A stretch of 30,609 nt of DNA from contig FR890633.1 in NCBI GenBank assembly GCA_000435075.1, forward strand, positions 35,301 to 65,909, read 5' to 3'. The translations under genes were made by a program, and so were the position numbers. The DNA comes from Bacteroides sp. CAG:770. GTDB taxonomy: Bacteria > Bacteroidota > Bacteroidia > Bacteroidales > UBA932. Positions 1 to 8,273 of this stretch are shown here, piece by piece. The notes beneath the pieces were generated by a model. The model was given only the letters and a program-made list of their open reading frames with translations. It had not been told where the DNA came from and did no database searches. Every line of letters begins with the position of its first letter. Within the stretch, counting starts at the first letter, position 1.

Positions 1-1023
1 AAGGGAAAGAGTGTCCAGTCGGCGTACTACTATCTGTCTGCCAAGACACTTGTGGATCAGGCGCTTCCGAAGTATAACAACTCTTATACGGAGCTTTGCG
101 AAAAGAAGGGCATTGAAATCGAGAGTGACTATCTCAATGCCATAAATTCCGACAAGGGCCTTACACTTGGCTTTGATCAGGGCGTGCCTAACGTCGAGTA
201 CATCCTCATCGTCTCAGGAAAGAACATGTTCGGACAGAGCTATGCATACAAAGTGCAGGCGACAACTGCCGTTCCTAAGGGCTCTGACGAGTATGAGCGT
301 TATCTCGGGGAATGGACAGTCACATCTGCCTCATCTACTTCTACGGTAGTTGGTTATGAACATAAGCCTATCACTTTCGACATCAAGGTAGAGCCGTACA
401 GAGTGAACAGCATTTACAATGTTTACGGCTGGGGCGTCACCAAGTTCACTGACCAGTATCCTATGAAGATGTACTTCGAAGACGGTAAACTTTGCGCATG
501 GACGGGTGCCCATCATGGCTCAGTAATCTATGAGGGATATCCTTACAAAGATGGCATCTCATACAATGTCGCTCTGAACTCCTTTACTCTCTTTGCTGAC
601 GGCAATTATGGCGTCTTCATGACTGTAGGCGAGAAAGTCGGTGAAGCCGAGTATGCCGAGGGCAGTTTCGAGATGAAGGGCGTGAAATCCAAGGTTTATG
701 AAGAAATAGGAGAAGATGTCATGTGCTACGGCTTCGACTTCTGTCTCTCTATGGGAGGCCCGGGATGGTCCAAGATTTTCATCGCGCCTGAGGTTACCAA
801 GGAACAGTATCTTTATGATGAAGGCGGTGTGAAGTATGCACCGTATATCCTTGCTCCATACACCTTTACCCGCAAGGCCGCCGCAACCACATCATCCGCC
901 GCAAGCCGCACAGTCGCGCGCAACAAGGCGCTGATGGATACAGGCCGCTGTCTGCCGGTCTCCATGGGTAAGGTCAATGCTGCCGTGACGGAACCTGCCG
1001 AAGGATTCTACAGGTTACAATAG
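1..1023 (+). CDS. Probable surface or secreted Bacteroidales protein, 5'-truncated by the window edge
   Basis: The reading frame is open from base 1 and ends at TAG 1021-1023, so this is the C-terminal 340 residues of a longer protein. The GTG at 52 is internal and not a start. The first part (residues about 1-95) reads like a fibronectin-like or all-beta module, with a turn of the type G-V-P-N-V-E-Y followed by a hydrophobic strand. From about residue 105 a second beta-rich domain begins (GEWTVTSAS), with many aromatic residues and a GWGVTKF segment. This resembles the C-terminal lipocalin-like or substrate-binding halves of Bacteroidota surface lipoproteins. No catalytic motif is visible. 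The signal peptide would be upstream of the window. Function is unknown; the surface location is inferred from composition only. Confidence 0.75.
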   Translation, partial: KGKSVQSAYYYLSAKTLVDQALPKYNNSYTELCEKKGIEIESDYLNAINSDKGLTLGFDQGVPNVEYILIVSGKNMFGQSYAYKVQATTAVPKGSDEYERYLGEWTVTSASSTSTVVGYEHKPITFDIKVEPYRVNSIYNVYGWGVTKFTDQYPMKMYFEDGKLCAWTGAHHGSVIYEGYPYKDGISYNVALNSFTLFADGNYGVFMTVGEKVGEAEYAEGSFEMKGVKSKVYEEIGEDVMCYGFDFCLSMGGPGWSKIFIAPEVTKEQYLYDEGGVKYAPYILAPYTFTRKAAATTSSAASRTVARNKALMDTGRCLPVSMGKVNAAVTEPAEGFYRLQ

Positions 1024-1040
1024 TAAATCTACAATATGGC

Positions 1041-1085
1041 AAAAGGCCCGGATGTTACCGCAAGAGGTTTCATCCGGGCCTTTTT
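1041..1085. terminator. Bidirectional intrinsic terminator
   Basis: A perfect 10-bp stem (GGCCCGGATG at 1045-1054, CATCCGGGCC at 1071-1080) has a 16-nt loop, with AAAA before it and TTTTT after it. It therefore has a U-tract on both strands. It sits between the convergent surface-protein gene and gpmI and can end both transcripts. Confidence 0.9.
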
Positions 1086-1097
1086 ATCAATTTGTTC

Positions 1098-1119
1098 GAG
1101 TTTTGCACTTACGAAACTC
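1098..1119. repeat. 22-bp imperfect dyad, copy A
   Basis: Arms GAGTTT (1098-1103) and AAACTC (1114-1119) enclose a core GCACTTAC. A related dyad lies at 10449-10470; 16 of 22 positions agree by my count. It lies between the bidirectional terminator and the 3' end of gpmI. It could be an operator or a leftover regulatory or repeat sequence; no function can be assigned. Confidence 0.4.
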
Positions 1120-1127
1120 AGACCAGT

Positions 1128-2654
1128 TTAGATCAATGGTTCAGCATCCATGTCGGCAGGCTGAGGAAGACCCATCAGCTTGAGAATTGTCGGAGCAACG
1201 TTGCAGAGGGCGCCATCCTTGACACTCTTGACCTCGTCGCCGGCATTGACAACAATGAACTGCACAGGATTCAGTGAATGGGCCGTGTTAGGTGTACCGT
1301 CCTCATTTACAGCATGGTCGGCATTGCCGTGGTCAGCTGTGATGAGAACAACGTAATCATGTTTGATAGCCTCAGTCACAACTTTTTCTACGCAGCCGTC
1401 AATGCATCTTACAGCCTTTACGATAGCGTCATAGACACCGGTGTGGCCGATCATGTCGCCGTTTGCGTAGTTGAGGATGATGAGATCCTCCTTGTCGCTG
1501 TCGATAGCCTCTATAAGCTTCTCGGTTACGATAGGAGCACTCATCTCAGGCTGAAGGTCATATGTAGGAACCTTAGGAGAAGGAACCAGGATTCTGTCCT
1601 CATTCTCGAAAGGAGTCTCGCGGCCTCCATTGAAGAAGAAAGTTACATGAGCATATTTCTCAGTCTCTGCGATACGCAACTGACGGAGACCTGCATTTGA
1701 AACTATCTCACCGAGGGTATCCTTCACGATTTCCTTGTCGAAGAGGATGTGGAGGCCCTTGAAGGCAGCATCATATGGGGTCATGCAGCAGTAGTAGAGA
1801 TTAGGGATGACAGACATTCCCTCCTCAGGCATGTCCTGCTGAGTGAGAACTGAAGTGATCTCACGTGCGCGGTCATTACGGAAGTTCATGAAGATGACTG
1901 CATCTCCCTCCTCGATCTTGGCAAGAGGAGCGCCTGCAGCGTCAGTGATTACGATAGGCTTGATGAACTCGTCAGTCACATCCGCATCATAAGAAGCCTG
2001 GATGCCCTCAGTAGCAGAAGTGAAAGCAGCGCCCTTTCCGCTTACGAGAAGATCATAAGCCTCCTTGACACGATTCCATCTCTTGTCACGGTCCATTGCA
2101 TAGAAACGGCCGCATACGGAAGCAACCTTGCCTGTGCTCTCTGCCATGTGCTTCTCGAGGTCGGCAATGAAGCCCTTTCCGCTGTGCGGGTCAGTATCAC
2201 GTCCGTCCATGAAGCAGTGCACATAGACATTCTCCAGACCATATTCCTTGGCTACATTGAGGAACTCATAATAGTGGTCAAGTGAACTGTGCACACCACC
2301 TGTAGAGCAGAGGCCCATAAGGTGAAGCTTCTTGCCGCTCTGTTTTACATAATCATATACGCCCTTGATCTCAGCCCTGCTCAGAAGCTTGTGGTCACGG
2401 CAAGTCTTGTTGATTTTCATGAGATCCTGATATACGACACGACCTGCGCCGAGGTTCATGTGTCCTACCTCAGAATTGCCCATCTGTCCGTCAGGGAGAC
2501 CAACAGCCTCGCCGCAGGTAAGAAGATGGCTCATCGGATATTTGGCTCTGAGAGAGTCGATGAAAGGTGTTCCCGCAGTATAGATGGCATTGGAGTGGTC
2601 ATGTTTGCCCTCTCCCCATCCGTCGAGAATCATAAGAAGAACTTTTCTGTTCAT
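1128..2654 (-). CDS. gpmI: 2,3-bisphosphoglycerate-independent phosphoglycerate mutase
   Basis: This enzyme interconverts 3- and 2-phosphoglycerate in cytosolic glycolysis and gluconeogenesis, using two Mn ions and a phosphoserine intermediate. The 508-aa length is normal for the iPGM family (alkaline phosphatase superfamily). The N-terminal metal motif LDGWGEG contains D11. The phosphorylated serine is S61 in GNSEVGHMN, and the C-terminal metal motif is TADHGNADH. The start ATG at 2652-2654 follows a TAnnTTTG promoter at 2696-2703 with a leader of about 35 nt. There is no Shine-Dalgarno site, which is usual for the phylum. It is monocistronic: its own promoter is upstream and the terminator at 1041-1085 is downstream. 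Confidence 0.97.
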   Translation of the reverse strand: MNRKVLLMILDGWGEGKHDHSNAIYTAGTPFIDSLRAKYPMSHLLTCGEAVGLPDGQMGNSEVGHMNLGAGRVVYQDLMKINKTCRDHKLLSRAEIKGVYDYVKQSGKKLHLMGLCSTGGVHSSLDHYYEFLNVAKEYGLENVYVHCFMDGRDTDPHSGKGFIADLEKHMAESTGKVASVCGRFYAMDRDKRWNRVKEAYDLLVSGKGAAFTSATEGIQASYDADVTDEFIKPIVITDAAGAPLAKIEEGDAVIFMNFRNDRAREITSVLTQQDMPEEGMSVIPNLYYCCMTPYDAAFKGLHILFDKEIVKDTLGEIVSNAGLRQLRIAETEKYAHVTFFFNGGRETPFENEDRILVPSPKVPTYDLQPEMSAPIVTEKLIEAIDSDKEDLIILNYANGDMIGHTGVYDAIVKAVRCIDGCVEKVVTEAIKHDYVVLITADHGNADHAVNEDGTPNTAHSLNPVQFIVVNAGDEVKSVKDGALCNVAPTILKLMGLPQPADMDAEPLI

Positions 2655-2695
2655 TGTTATAATGATTTAATAATTACAATCTTATATACAGCCCA

Positions 2696-2703
2696 CAAAT
2701 ATA
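2696..2703 (-). promoter_or_regulatory. Bacteroidota -7 promoter element (TATATTTG) for gpmI
   Basis: TATATTTG on the minus strand matches the Bacteroidota consensus TAnnTTTG. The predicted transcription start is near 2690, giving a leader of about 35 nt to gpmI. Confidence 0.75.
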
Positions 2704-2770
2704 GCGAAACTCCGCGTTATGAGCAAAAACTATTGGTGTCCGGCCCTCAGCCTGTCCGTAACGGCCCCCT

Positions 2771-3697
2771 CTAATCCTTGTCCTGCTGTGCCCGGCTCTT
2801 GCTGAAACTTACAAGAAGCACGCCGCAGAAAACAATCATCACCGCGACCACTTTCGGCAAAGTCAATGTGTCCATGCCGACTGCAATGCTGATGGCGATC
2901 GCCATGATAGGCTGCATATAGGAATAGAGGCTCACCATCGTCGGCCTCACGAACTTCTGTCCGAAAGAAATCAGAAAATAAGACATGAAAGTCGCGCAGA
3001 CCACGAGAATGAGAAGGTCAATGACAAGAATTCCTGTCAATGAAGTATAGTCGAATGTGGCCAGTTCCTTTCCGGCGAACGGCATGGAAATCATAAATGC
3101 GAAAAAGAAAATCCACTTCATGTATGTCACCACTGAATACTTGGAAATCAATGGCTTGAATACTCCAAGGTAAACCGCGAAACTAAGTCCGTTGGTAAGC
3201 ATGAACAGCACGCCCCTCAGGCTTGTGGCCTGTGTGCCGCCATCGCCCGTACTGCTTATAAGAATGAGCCATACGATGCCGCAGAAACTCATGACCACAC
3301 CTCCCGCCTTCTTCCACGTGACAGGCTCCTTTATTGTCAATGCCGCTATGAACATCGTATAGATGGGAGTCAATGCGCTCAGGATGGAACATGTCATAGG
3401 CGTGGCCTCAGGAATCGCCATCAGGAATGAAGCCTGTACCATGAAGAATCCGATAAACGAAGCCGCGAACAGTTTGGGATAATCCTTCAGCTCCACCTTT
3501 TCCTTCGGACGGAACAACGACAATATCCAGAACAGGGCACCGGCCCCGAGAGCCCTCAGCCCGAAAAGAGCCAATGGTGAGAGCAAATGGCTGCTGGCCA
3601 AGTCTTTACATGTGACGATATTTATTCCGAAAATCGTATATGCAAGAAAGCAGGCCAGATTGCCCAGAATTTTGTTTATTTCAGATTTCTCCATCAT
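2771..3697 (-). CDS. EamA/DMT-family inner-membrane transporter
   Basis: The 308-aa hydrophobic protein shows about ten membrane segments arranged as two EamA repeats (roughly residues 12-150 and 160-298). This is the usual length and layout of drug/metabolite transporter superfamily exporters. Family members move amino acids, metabolites or drugs; the substrate cannot be read from sequence. The N-terminus (GNLACFLAYTIFGIN) and the second-repeat ending (VVAVMIVFCGVLLVS) are typical. A TAGGTTTG promoter at 3730-3737 lies just upstream, so it is probably transcribed alone, ending about 110 bp before the gpmI start. Confidence 0.85.
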   Translation of the reverse strand: MMEKSEINKILGNLACFLAYTIFGINIVTCKDLASSHLLSPLALFGLRALGAGALFWILSLFRPKEKVELKDYPKLFAASFIGFFMVQASFLMAIPEATPMTCSILSALTPIYTMFIAALTIKEPVTWKKAGGVVMSFCGIVWLILISSTGDGGTQATSLRGVLFMLTNGLSFAVYLGVFKPLISKYSVVTYMKWIFFFAFMISMPFAGKELATFDYTSLTGILVIDLLILVVCATFMSYFLISFGQKFVRPTMVSLYSYMQPIMAIAISIAVGMDTLTLPKVVAVMIVFCGVLLVSFSKSRAQQDKD

Positions 3698-3729
3698 AAC
3701 ATTACTGAAAAATCAAGTTTCGCCAATGC

Positions 3730-3737
3730 CAAACCTA
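3730..3737 (-). promoter_or_regulatory. -7 promoter element (TAGGTTTG) for the DMT transporter
   Basis: Exact TAnnTTTG match on the minus strand, about 33 bp upstream of the ATG at 3697. The predicted transcription start is near 3725. Confidence 0.65.
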
Positions 3738-3797
3738 TGTGAACATAACGTAAAAATCGTGCAAGCCACCAGCACTCTGCGACTTGCACGATTCCAG

Positions 3798-3885
3798 CGG
3801 AGAGAACGAGATTCGAACTCGTGATACCCTTTAGGAGTATACACGCTTTCCAGGCGTGCCTCTTCAGCCACTCGAGCATCTCTCC
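3798..3885 (-). tRNA. tRNA-Ser (anticodon GGA)
   Basis: The minus-strand 88-nt sequence folds as a class II tRNA. The acceptor arms are GGAGAGA (3885-3879) and TCTCTCC (3805-3799), with discriminator G. The anticodon stem CACGC/GCGTG holds loop CTGGAAA, giving anticodon GGA (reads UCC/UCU). It has a long variable arm, and a T-arm with GTTCGAATC. The 3' CCA is not encoded (the next bases are CTGG). The 88-nt length and long variable arm fit serine. It has its own promoter at 3931-3938. Confidence 0.96.
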
Positions 3886-3930
3886 ATCATCCTGGTCCCT
3901 TCATCATGAACGAATCGGAGAACCGGACCG

Positions 3931-3938
3931 CAAATATA
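3931..3938 (-). promoter_or_regulatory. -7 promoter element (TATATTTG) for tRNA-Ser
   Basis: Exact TAnnTTTG match on the minus strand in AT-rich surroundings, about 45 bp upstream of the mature tRNA 5' end. Confidence 0.7.
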
Positions 3939-3972
3939 CTAAATTTAAGTAAATCGGCAAAAAATCATTTGC

Positions 3973-5325
3973 CTACAAAGTCTCACGCTTAAGATTTTCG
4001 ATATACCTGTCAATGCGCCTGAGCTCATGGGGAATGTCAATGCTCTGAGGGCAATGCGGCTTGCATTGACCGCAACCGACACAATGGTCGGCCTGACGGA
4101 CTGTCTCCACCGCGCGGTCGTAACTTACCAGGTAGCGCCTCTTGAGCCTCTGGAAATGCTCCTGCTCGCAACTCTGGGCGATATCACCGGAATTCACCGC
4201 ATCATTGTAATGGCGGAAAATCGTAGGAATGTCAATGCCATAAGGACATGGCATACAATAAGTACAGTCAGTGCAAGGGACAGTAGGGTAGTCCTCCATC
4301 AAGTCCGCCATTTCCTGAAGAAAAGAAATCTCCTCCTCAGTAAGCGGCTTGAAATGACTGAAGGTCTCCACATTCTCGATGAGCGGATCCATAGACGACA
4401 TGCCGCTCAGAACCGTAAGCACACCTGGGTATGAACCGCAGAAGCGGAAGGCCCATGAAGCGACCGACTTCTCCGGCTCCCTTTCCTTCAGTCTGGCAGC
4501 CACGGCCTCAGGCAGTTTCGCAAGACGTCCGCCCAGAAGCGGCTCCATGATAGTCGCGGGAATATTCCTCTTCACAAGTTCCGCATAGAGATAGTCAGCA
4601 TTGACATTGTCAGGAACTTTCGCATGCTTCCAGTCCACATAATTCATCTCTATCTGCACGAAATCCCAATGATACTTCTCATGCAGTTCCATGAATTTGT
4701 CGAAGACCTCCTTCCTGCCGTGGAAAGAGAAGCCCAGATTACGGATTCGTCCTGCCTCACGCTCTGCCAAAAGGAAATCCAGCAGTCCGTTACTTATATA
4801 TCTGTCCTCGAATACTTCATAGGACCCGCCTATGGCATGGAGAAGATAGTAGTCGAAATAATCGGTGCGGAGAGCCTCCATGGAATCGTGATACATCTTC
4901 AGACCGGCCTCGCGGGAAGAATTGTTGAAATTCGAGAGCTTCGTCGCAACATAATAAGTATCACGGGGATATCGGCTCAATGCAAGACCTGCGGCAGCCT
5001 CTGACTGGCCCTGCAGATAAGCCGGAGACGTATCATAATAATTGATACCATTCCTGTAGGCATAATCCACCATCTCATTGACAGACTCCTGGTCGATGTA
5101 ATCTTTGCCGTCATCACCCTTCTTCATAGGCCAGCGCATACAGCCGTAGCCCAGCAGCGATACCTTGCCTCCGTTTTTCGGAGCCTCACGGGTCTCCATT
5201 CCGGCAGATCCTTCAGCTGAACCGGAAGGGCGGGATGAACATCCTGTCAATGAGGCTGTTCCGATAGCCAAGGCCCCGGCTCCGGCACGCTTTAGAAAAT
5301 CTCTTCTGTCTATATTTTCACTCAT
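3973..5325 (-). CDS. Tat-exported aldo/keto reductase with C-terminal Fe-S cluster domain
   Basis: The 450-aa protein starts with a twin-arginine signal (RRDFLK, R7-R8) and a lipobox-like LTGC ending at C29, so it is probably a Tat-exported lipoprotein. Residues about 53-330 form an aldo/keto reductase barrel with all four catalytic positions present: D98, Y103, K129 and H163. The C-terminus carries two cysteine clusters (C351, C354, C357, C360 and C415, C418, C421, C425), each followed by P, as in 4Fe-4S domains. Its start is 2 bp after the stop of the polyferredoxin gene at 5328-6842, so the two are surely co-transcribed and may be redox partners. The substrate is unknown, and the electron route through the Fe-S domain is inference. 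Confidence 0.9.
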   Translation of the reverse strand: MSENIDRRDFLKRAGAGALAIGTASLTGCSSRPSGSAEGSAGMETREAPKNGGKVSLLGYGCMRWPMKKGDDGKDYIDQESVNEMVDYAYRNGINYYDTSPAYLQGQSEAAAGLALSRYPRDTYYVATKLSNFNNSSREAGLKMYHDSMEALRTDYFDYYLLHAIGGSYEVFEDRYISNGLLDFLLAEREAGRIRNLGFSFHGRKEVFDKFMELHEKYHWDFVQIEMNYVDWKHAKVPDNVNADYLYAELVKRNIPATIMEPLLGGRLAKLPEAVAARLKEREPEKSVASWAFRFCGSYPGVLTVLSGMSSMDPLIENVETFSHFKPLTEEEISFLQEMADLMEDYPTVPCTDCTYCMPCPYGIDIPTIFRHYNDAVNSGDIAQSCEQEHFQRLKRRYLVSYDRAVETVRQADHCVGCGQCKPHCPQSIDIPHELRRIDRYIENLKRETL

Positions 5326-5327
5326 GA

Positions 5328-6842
5328 TTAATCCCTCCTATGAACATTTAGACCATTGACCCTGATAGCGCTGAAAGGCCTTGACGGACAAAGGAATTCG
5401 CAGGCACCGCACCCGAGACACTTGTCTTCGTGGACCGTCGGAATTCTGAGCGAATCCTTGTCGGAGGGATCTTTCTTGACCATCAGGATAGCCCCTGCAG
5501 GACAATGCCTTGCACAGTTTCCGCATGAAACCCCGTCACGGTTCACTATACAGAGATCCAGATCGACATGGGCTGTTCCGATATGCATCGTAGTCTTTTC
5601 CTCTATGCTGTAATGCTTTATCGGGCCGGACGGGCAGACTTCAGAGCATTTGTTGCACTCGACGCGACACCATCCTCGCTCGAAAGACATCTCCGGCTGC
5701 ATCAGATGCTCCAGTGACATCGACGGATGGAGCACATCGTTCGGACATTGTGACACGCAAAGCTGACATGCGGTACAATGCTGGTAGAACTCCTTGACAC
5801 TCAATGCTCCGAAAGGAACTACCGGAACCGAACGCTCAGGAGCCTGTTTGCCGATGACGGCAGCGAGACCGCCGTCCACCTTCTTTTCCTGAGCCTTTAC
5901 TGTCAATGCGCCCAGGGCCAATGCTGAAGTGCCGATGAAAGCACGTCTGCCGTTGTCCGGGGAGTTAGGAGAGGCAGCATTGACCTTTGCCTCTTCGGCT
6001 TTTGCCGGAAGGGCCTTCCAGAACGGCCTGTATTTTATTCCGCCGAACTTGCAGTTGTCGAGGCAGTCGAAACATGCTACGCAGCGGCTATAGTCGATTT
6101 TCTTGTTTGCCACGTCGATGCACGATGCCTTGCAGTTCCTTTCGCAGAGATGACAAGACTTGCACGTGGATGCATTGATGACCGGACGGAAAATTGCGAA
6201 TCTCGAGAAGAAACTCAGGACTGTTCCGACAGGGCAGATCGTATTGCAGTATGTCCTGCCGTTTCGCGCCGCGAGAATAAAGATGACGACGAAAGTGACA
6301 GACGCAATGATGAAAGTCGGCAGACTCTTGATCCATAACTCCTTATGGGCGAACGCATACCCGCCGCACTTCTCCGCAATCCATGCGCAGAGATTGTTTC
6401 CCCATATCCATACCGGCGAGAAAAGATTCTGTGCTATACGTCCGAAAGAACCGTACGGGGCCAGGAGTGCTGCCAATGCATTGACTCCCAGGACAATGGC
6501 CACTATGAAAACAGCCAGCATCCCGTAACGGAGCCATTTCTTCTCAGGCGACCAGGTATAGTTTTTCTTGTGCTTCTTGCGCCAGCCCTTGAAGAAGCGG
6601 GCGATGACATCCTGGAAGATGCCCAGAGGACAAATCACTGAGCAATAGACTCTTCCGAACAGAACAGTCACTATGATAAGCAAAATGACAATGCCGGCAT
6701 TCAATGCCAATACGGCCGGAAGGAACTGGATCTTAGCCAGCCAGCCGAACCATTTGGTCGCCAATCCTGAAAAGTCCATGAACATGAGCATGAACAGGAT
6801 GAAAACGATGCCAGCGAGAGCAGTGCGGATTTTTTTCAGCAT
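5328..6842 (-). CDS. Membrane polyferredoxin, NapH-like and NapG-like domains fused
   Basis: The 504-aa protein has an N-terminal membrane part with about five hydrophobic segments and the paired CxxxCP motifs of the NapH/CcoG/NosR type (C67/C71 and C199/C203). Two 4Fe-4S motifs follow (C227-C237 and C254-C264). After a linker comes a Tat-like remnant GRRAFIG (R299-R300) and hydrophobic stretch, then a NapG/MauM-like ferredoxin half. That half has four more cysteine clusters: CTACQLC from C356, CRVECNKC near 392, CGNCARHCP and CLGCGACEFLCP. Such proteins pass electrons from the quinol pool to exported reductases. Downstream lies a Tat aldo/keto reductase, 2 bp away. The fusion and pairing suggest a dedicated electron conduit, but no partner has been shown. 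Confidence 0.9.
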   Translation of the reverse strand: MLKKIRTALAGIVFILFMLMFMDFSGLATKWFGWLAKIQFLPAVLALNAGIVILLIIVTVLFGRVYCSVICPLGIFQDVIARFFKGWRKKHKKNYTWSPEKKWLRYGMLAVFIVAIVLGVNALAALLAPYGSFGRIAQNLFSPVWIWGNNLCAWIAEKCGGYAFAHKELWIKSLPTFIIASVTFVVIFILAARNGRTYCNTICPVGTVLSFFSRFAIFRPVINASTCKSCHLCERNCKASCIDVANKKIDYSRCVACFDCLDNCKFGGIKYRPFWKALPAKAEEAKVNAASPNSPDNGRRAFIGTSALALGALTVKAQEKKVDGGLAAVIGKQAPERSVPVVPFGALSVKEFYQHCTACQLCVSQCPNDVLHPSMSLEHLMQPEMSFERGWCRVECNKCSEVCPSGPIKHYSIEEKTTMHIGTAHVDLDLCIVNRDGVSCGNCARHCPAGAILMVKKDPSDKDSLRIPTVHEDKCLGCGACEFLCPSRPFSAIRVNGLNVHRRD

Positions 6843-6888
6843 AAGCCAATGTTATTGAGGTCCGTGTCGCGGCCTCCATGATAGTTGT

Positions 6889-7584
6889 CTAATTCAATAT
6901 TATCAGAACGGCGGAAGGATGGCTCAGAGTCAGTCTGACCTCATCAGCGCAGGCCTTGTTCAATGTCGCTTTCCACCAGTTGTCGAACACCACATCGTCA
7001 GTCTTCCAAGTGAGACCTTCTGACTTGATTTTCAATGTATTGTCGGCTGAAAAGATGGAAATCTCCCTCCCTTCCCCGACATGGAACGAACACGAATCCG
7101 TAATCGCAAACGCGGTCGTCCAGTCGGAAACCATGTCGATATAGAGTTCCGGTCTGACATTGATGCCGTCCAGAATGACCCTTTCCTTGAGTCCGTCCAG
7201 CTCTTTCGCGTATTCCATGAGATAGGAAAGATTCCCGACGGTGTGGTCCTCGCGCATACCGCCTGCGCCCAAAATATGGATTGAGTCAATGTCATCGTAA
7301 CGTGTCAGAGCATATCTCACCGCCTTGTTCAAGTCATTGTAATCCTGCTCATCCACCTTTACCAGGACATCCGCGTATTTTCTCTTCATTGCAGGAGAAA
7401 TCGAATCCAAGTCGCCGATTACTGCATCAGGCTTCCTCTCATATCCGAAAATTTTTCCCTGACGCCTGTCATATGTCGCAGCCGCGCCATCACAACAGAT
7501 GATGTAATCCGCTGATTGAATGAGATATAGAGGATATTCTCTCTTGGGAAACTCTCCCTTGCAAATGATAACTGCGCTTGCCAT
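6889..7584 (-). CDS. thiN: Thiamine pyrophosphokinase
   Basis: This enzyme transfers pyrophosphate from ATP to thiamine, giving thiamine diphosphate in the cytosol. The 231-aa protein has the family motifs: CCDGAA (30-35), VIGDLDSIS (55-63), the acidic DYNDLNKA block (81-88) and GGMREDHTVGN (about 108-118, the substrate-binding GGRxDH type). The C-terminal half is the beta-rich thiamine-binding domain. Its start codon overlaps the upstream methyltransferase stop by one base (TAATG), indicating translational coupling. No TPP riboswitch is visible nearby, so regulation follows the operon promoter at 10399-10406. Confidence 0.9.
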   Translation of the reverse strand: MASAVIICKGEFPKREYPLYLIQSADYIICCDGAAATYDRRQGKIFGYERKPDAVIGDLDSISPAMKRKYADVLVKVDEQDYNDLNKAVRYALTRYDDIDSIHILGAGGMREDHTVGNLSYLMEYAKELDGLKERVILDGINVRPELYIDMVSDWTTAFAITDSCSFHVGEGREISIFSADNTLKIKSEGLTWKTDDVVFDNWWKATLNKACADEVRLTLSHPSAVLIILN

Positions 7585-8234
7585 TATTTCTTCCTTATGA
7601 TGCTCAGCCCGTGCCGGAGCGGCAGAATCACAGTCTCCACCCTCTCGTCATGAGTCGTCAAGTCATTGAATTTCACTATTCCCGCGGTCTGCTTGTCGCC
7701 GGGCACCGTTTCCGCATAAACCTTGCCGTCCCACAGGACGTCGTCAGCCAGAATGAAGCCTCCGCTTTTTGTCAATGCCAATGCAAGTTCGTAGTAATCA
7801 GGATATTCTCTCTTGTTGGCATCAATGAAAGTAAGGTCGTAGGTCTTCTTTCCCGACATTGACTTCAGGAACTCTATCGCATCGCCGATATGCAGGGACA
7901 CCTTGTCCCGGACGCCAGCCCTTTCGAAGCCCTCCAGAATCAGGTCCTCCAGTTCGTCATTGATTTCCAGAGTATCTATATGTCCTCCTTCGGGAAGACC
8001 CAGTGCCATGCAGATGGCGGAGTATCCCGTAAAAGTGCCGATCTCCAGGACGTTGGCCGGTGCCGTCATCCTGGTAATCATATAAAGGAACTCCCCCTGA
8101 ACACGTCCGGTAAGCATTCTGGGATAGTTTGTGCGTATATTTGTCTGACGCTCAAGCCATTCGAGCGCCTCATTCCTTTCGGAGCAATGCTCTTCGAGGT
8201 ATTTGTCCAACGGACTTTCCATATCTTCGTCCAA
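7584..8234 (-). CDS. Class I SAM-dependent O-methyltransferase (CCoAOMT/COMT-like)
   Basis: The 216-aa protein belongs to methyltransferase family 3. SAM motif I is LEIGTFTGYS (63-72), the ribose-binding acidic residue is E90, and FIDANK at 136-141 carries D138. With DD at 164-165 these form the usual divalent-metal site of cation-dependent O-methyltransferases. Length and motifs are normal. Family members methylate catechol-like hydroxyls; in Bacteroidota the natural substrate is not known. It lies 39 bp downstream of the M16 peptidase gene and overlaps thiN by one base. Confidence 0.9.
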   Translation of the reverse strand: MDEDMESPLDKYLEEHCSERNEALEWLERQTNIRTNYPRMLTGRVQGEFLYMITRMTAPANVLEIGTFTGYSAICMALGLPEGGHIDTLEINDELEDLILEGFERAGVRDKVSLHIGDAIEFLKSMSGKKTYDLTFIDANKREYPDYYELALALTKSGGFILADDVLWDGKVYAETVPGDKQTAGIVKFNDLTTHDERVETVILPLRHGLSIIRKK

Positions 8235-8273
8235 TTTGCCGACATCCTGATGGCCAGCGATGCCGGTCAGTTT

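Noticed and set aside
1278..1700. Long antisense frame across gpmI (140 codons), and similar antisense frames elsewhere
   Set aside because: They lie opposite well-supported genes and lack protein-family features; they look like shadows of coding bias.
6889..7584. TPP riboswitch upstream of thiN
   Set aside because: The thiN start overlaps the preceding gene by one base, leaving no leader, and no THI-box-like sequence was seen.
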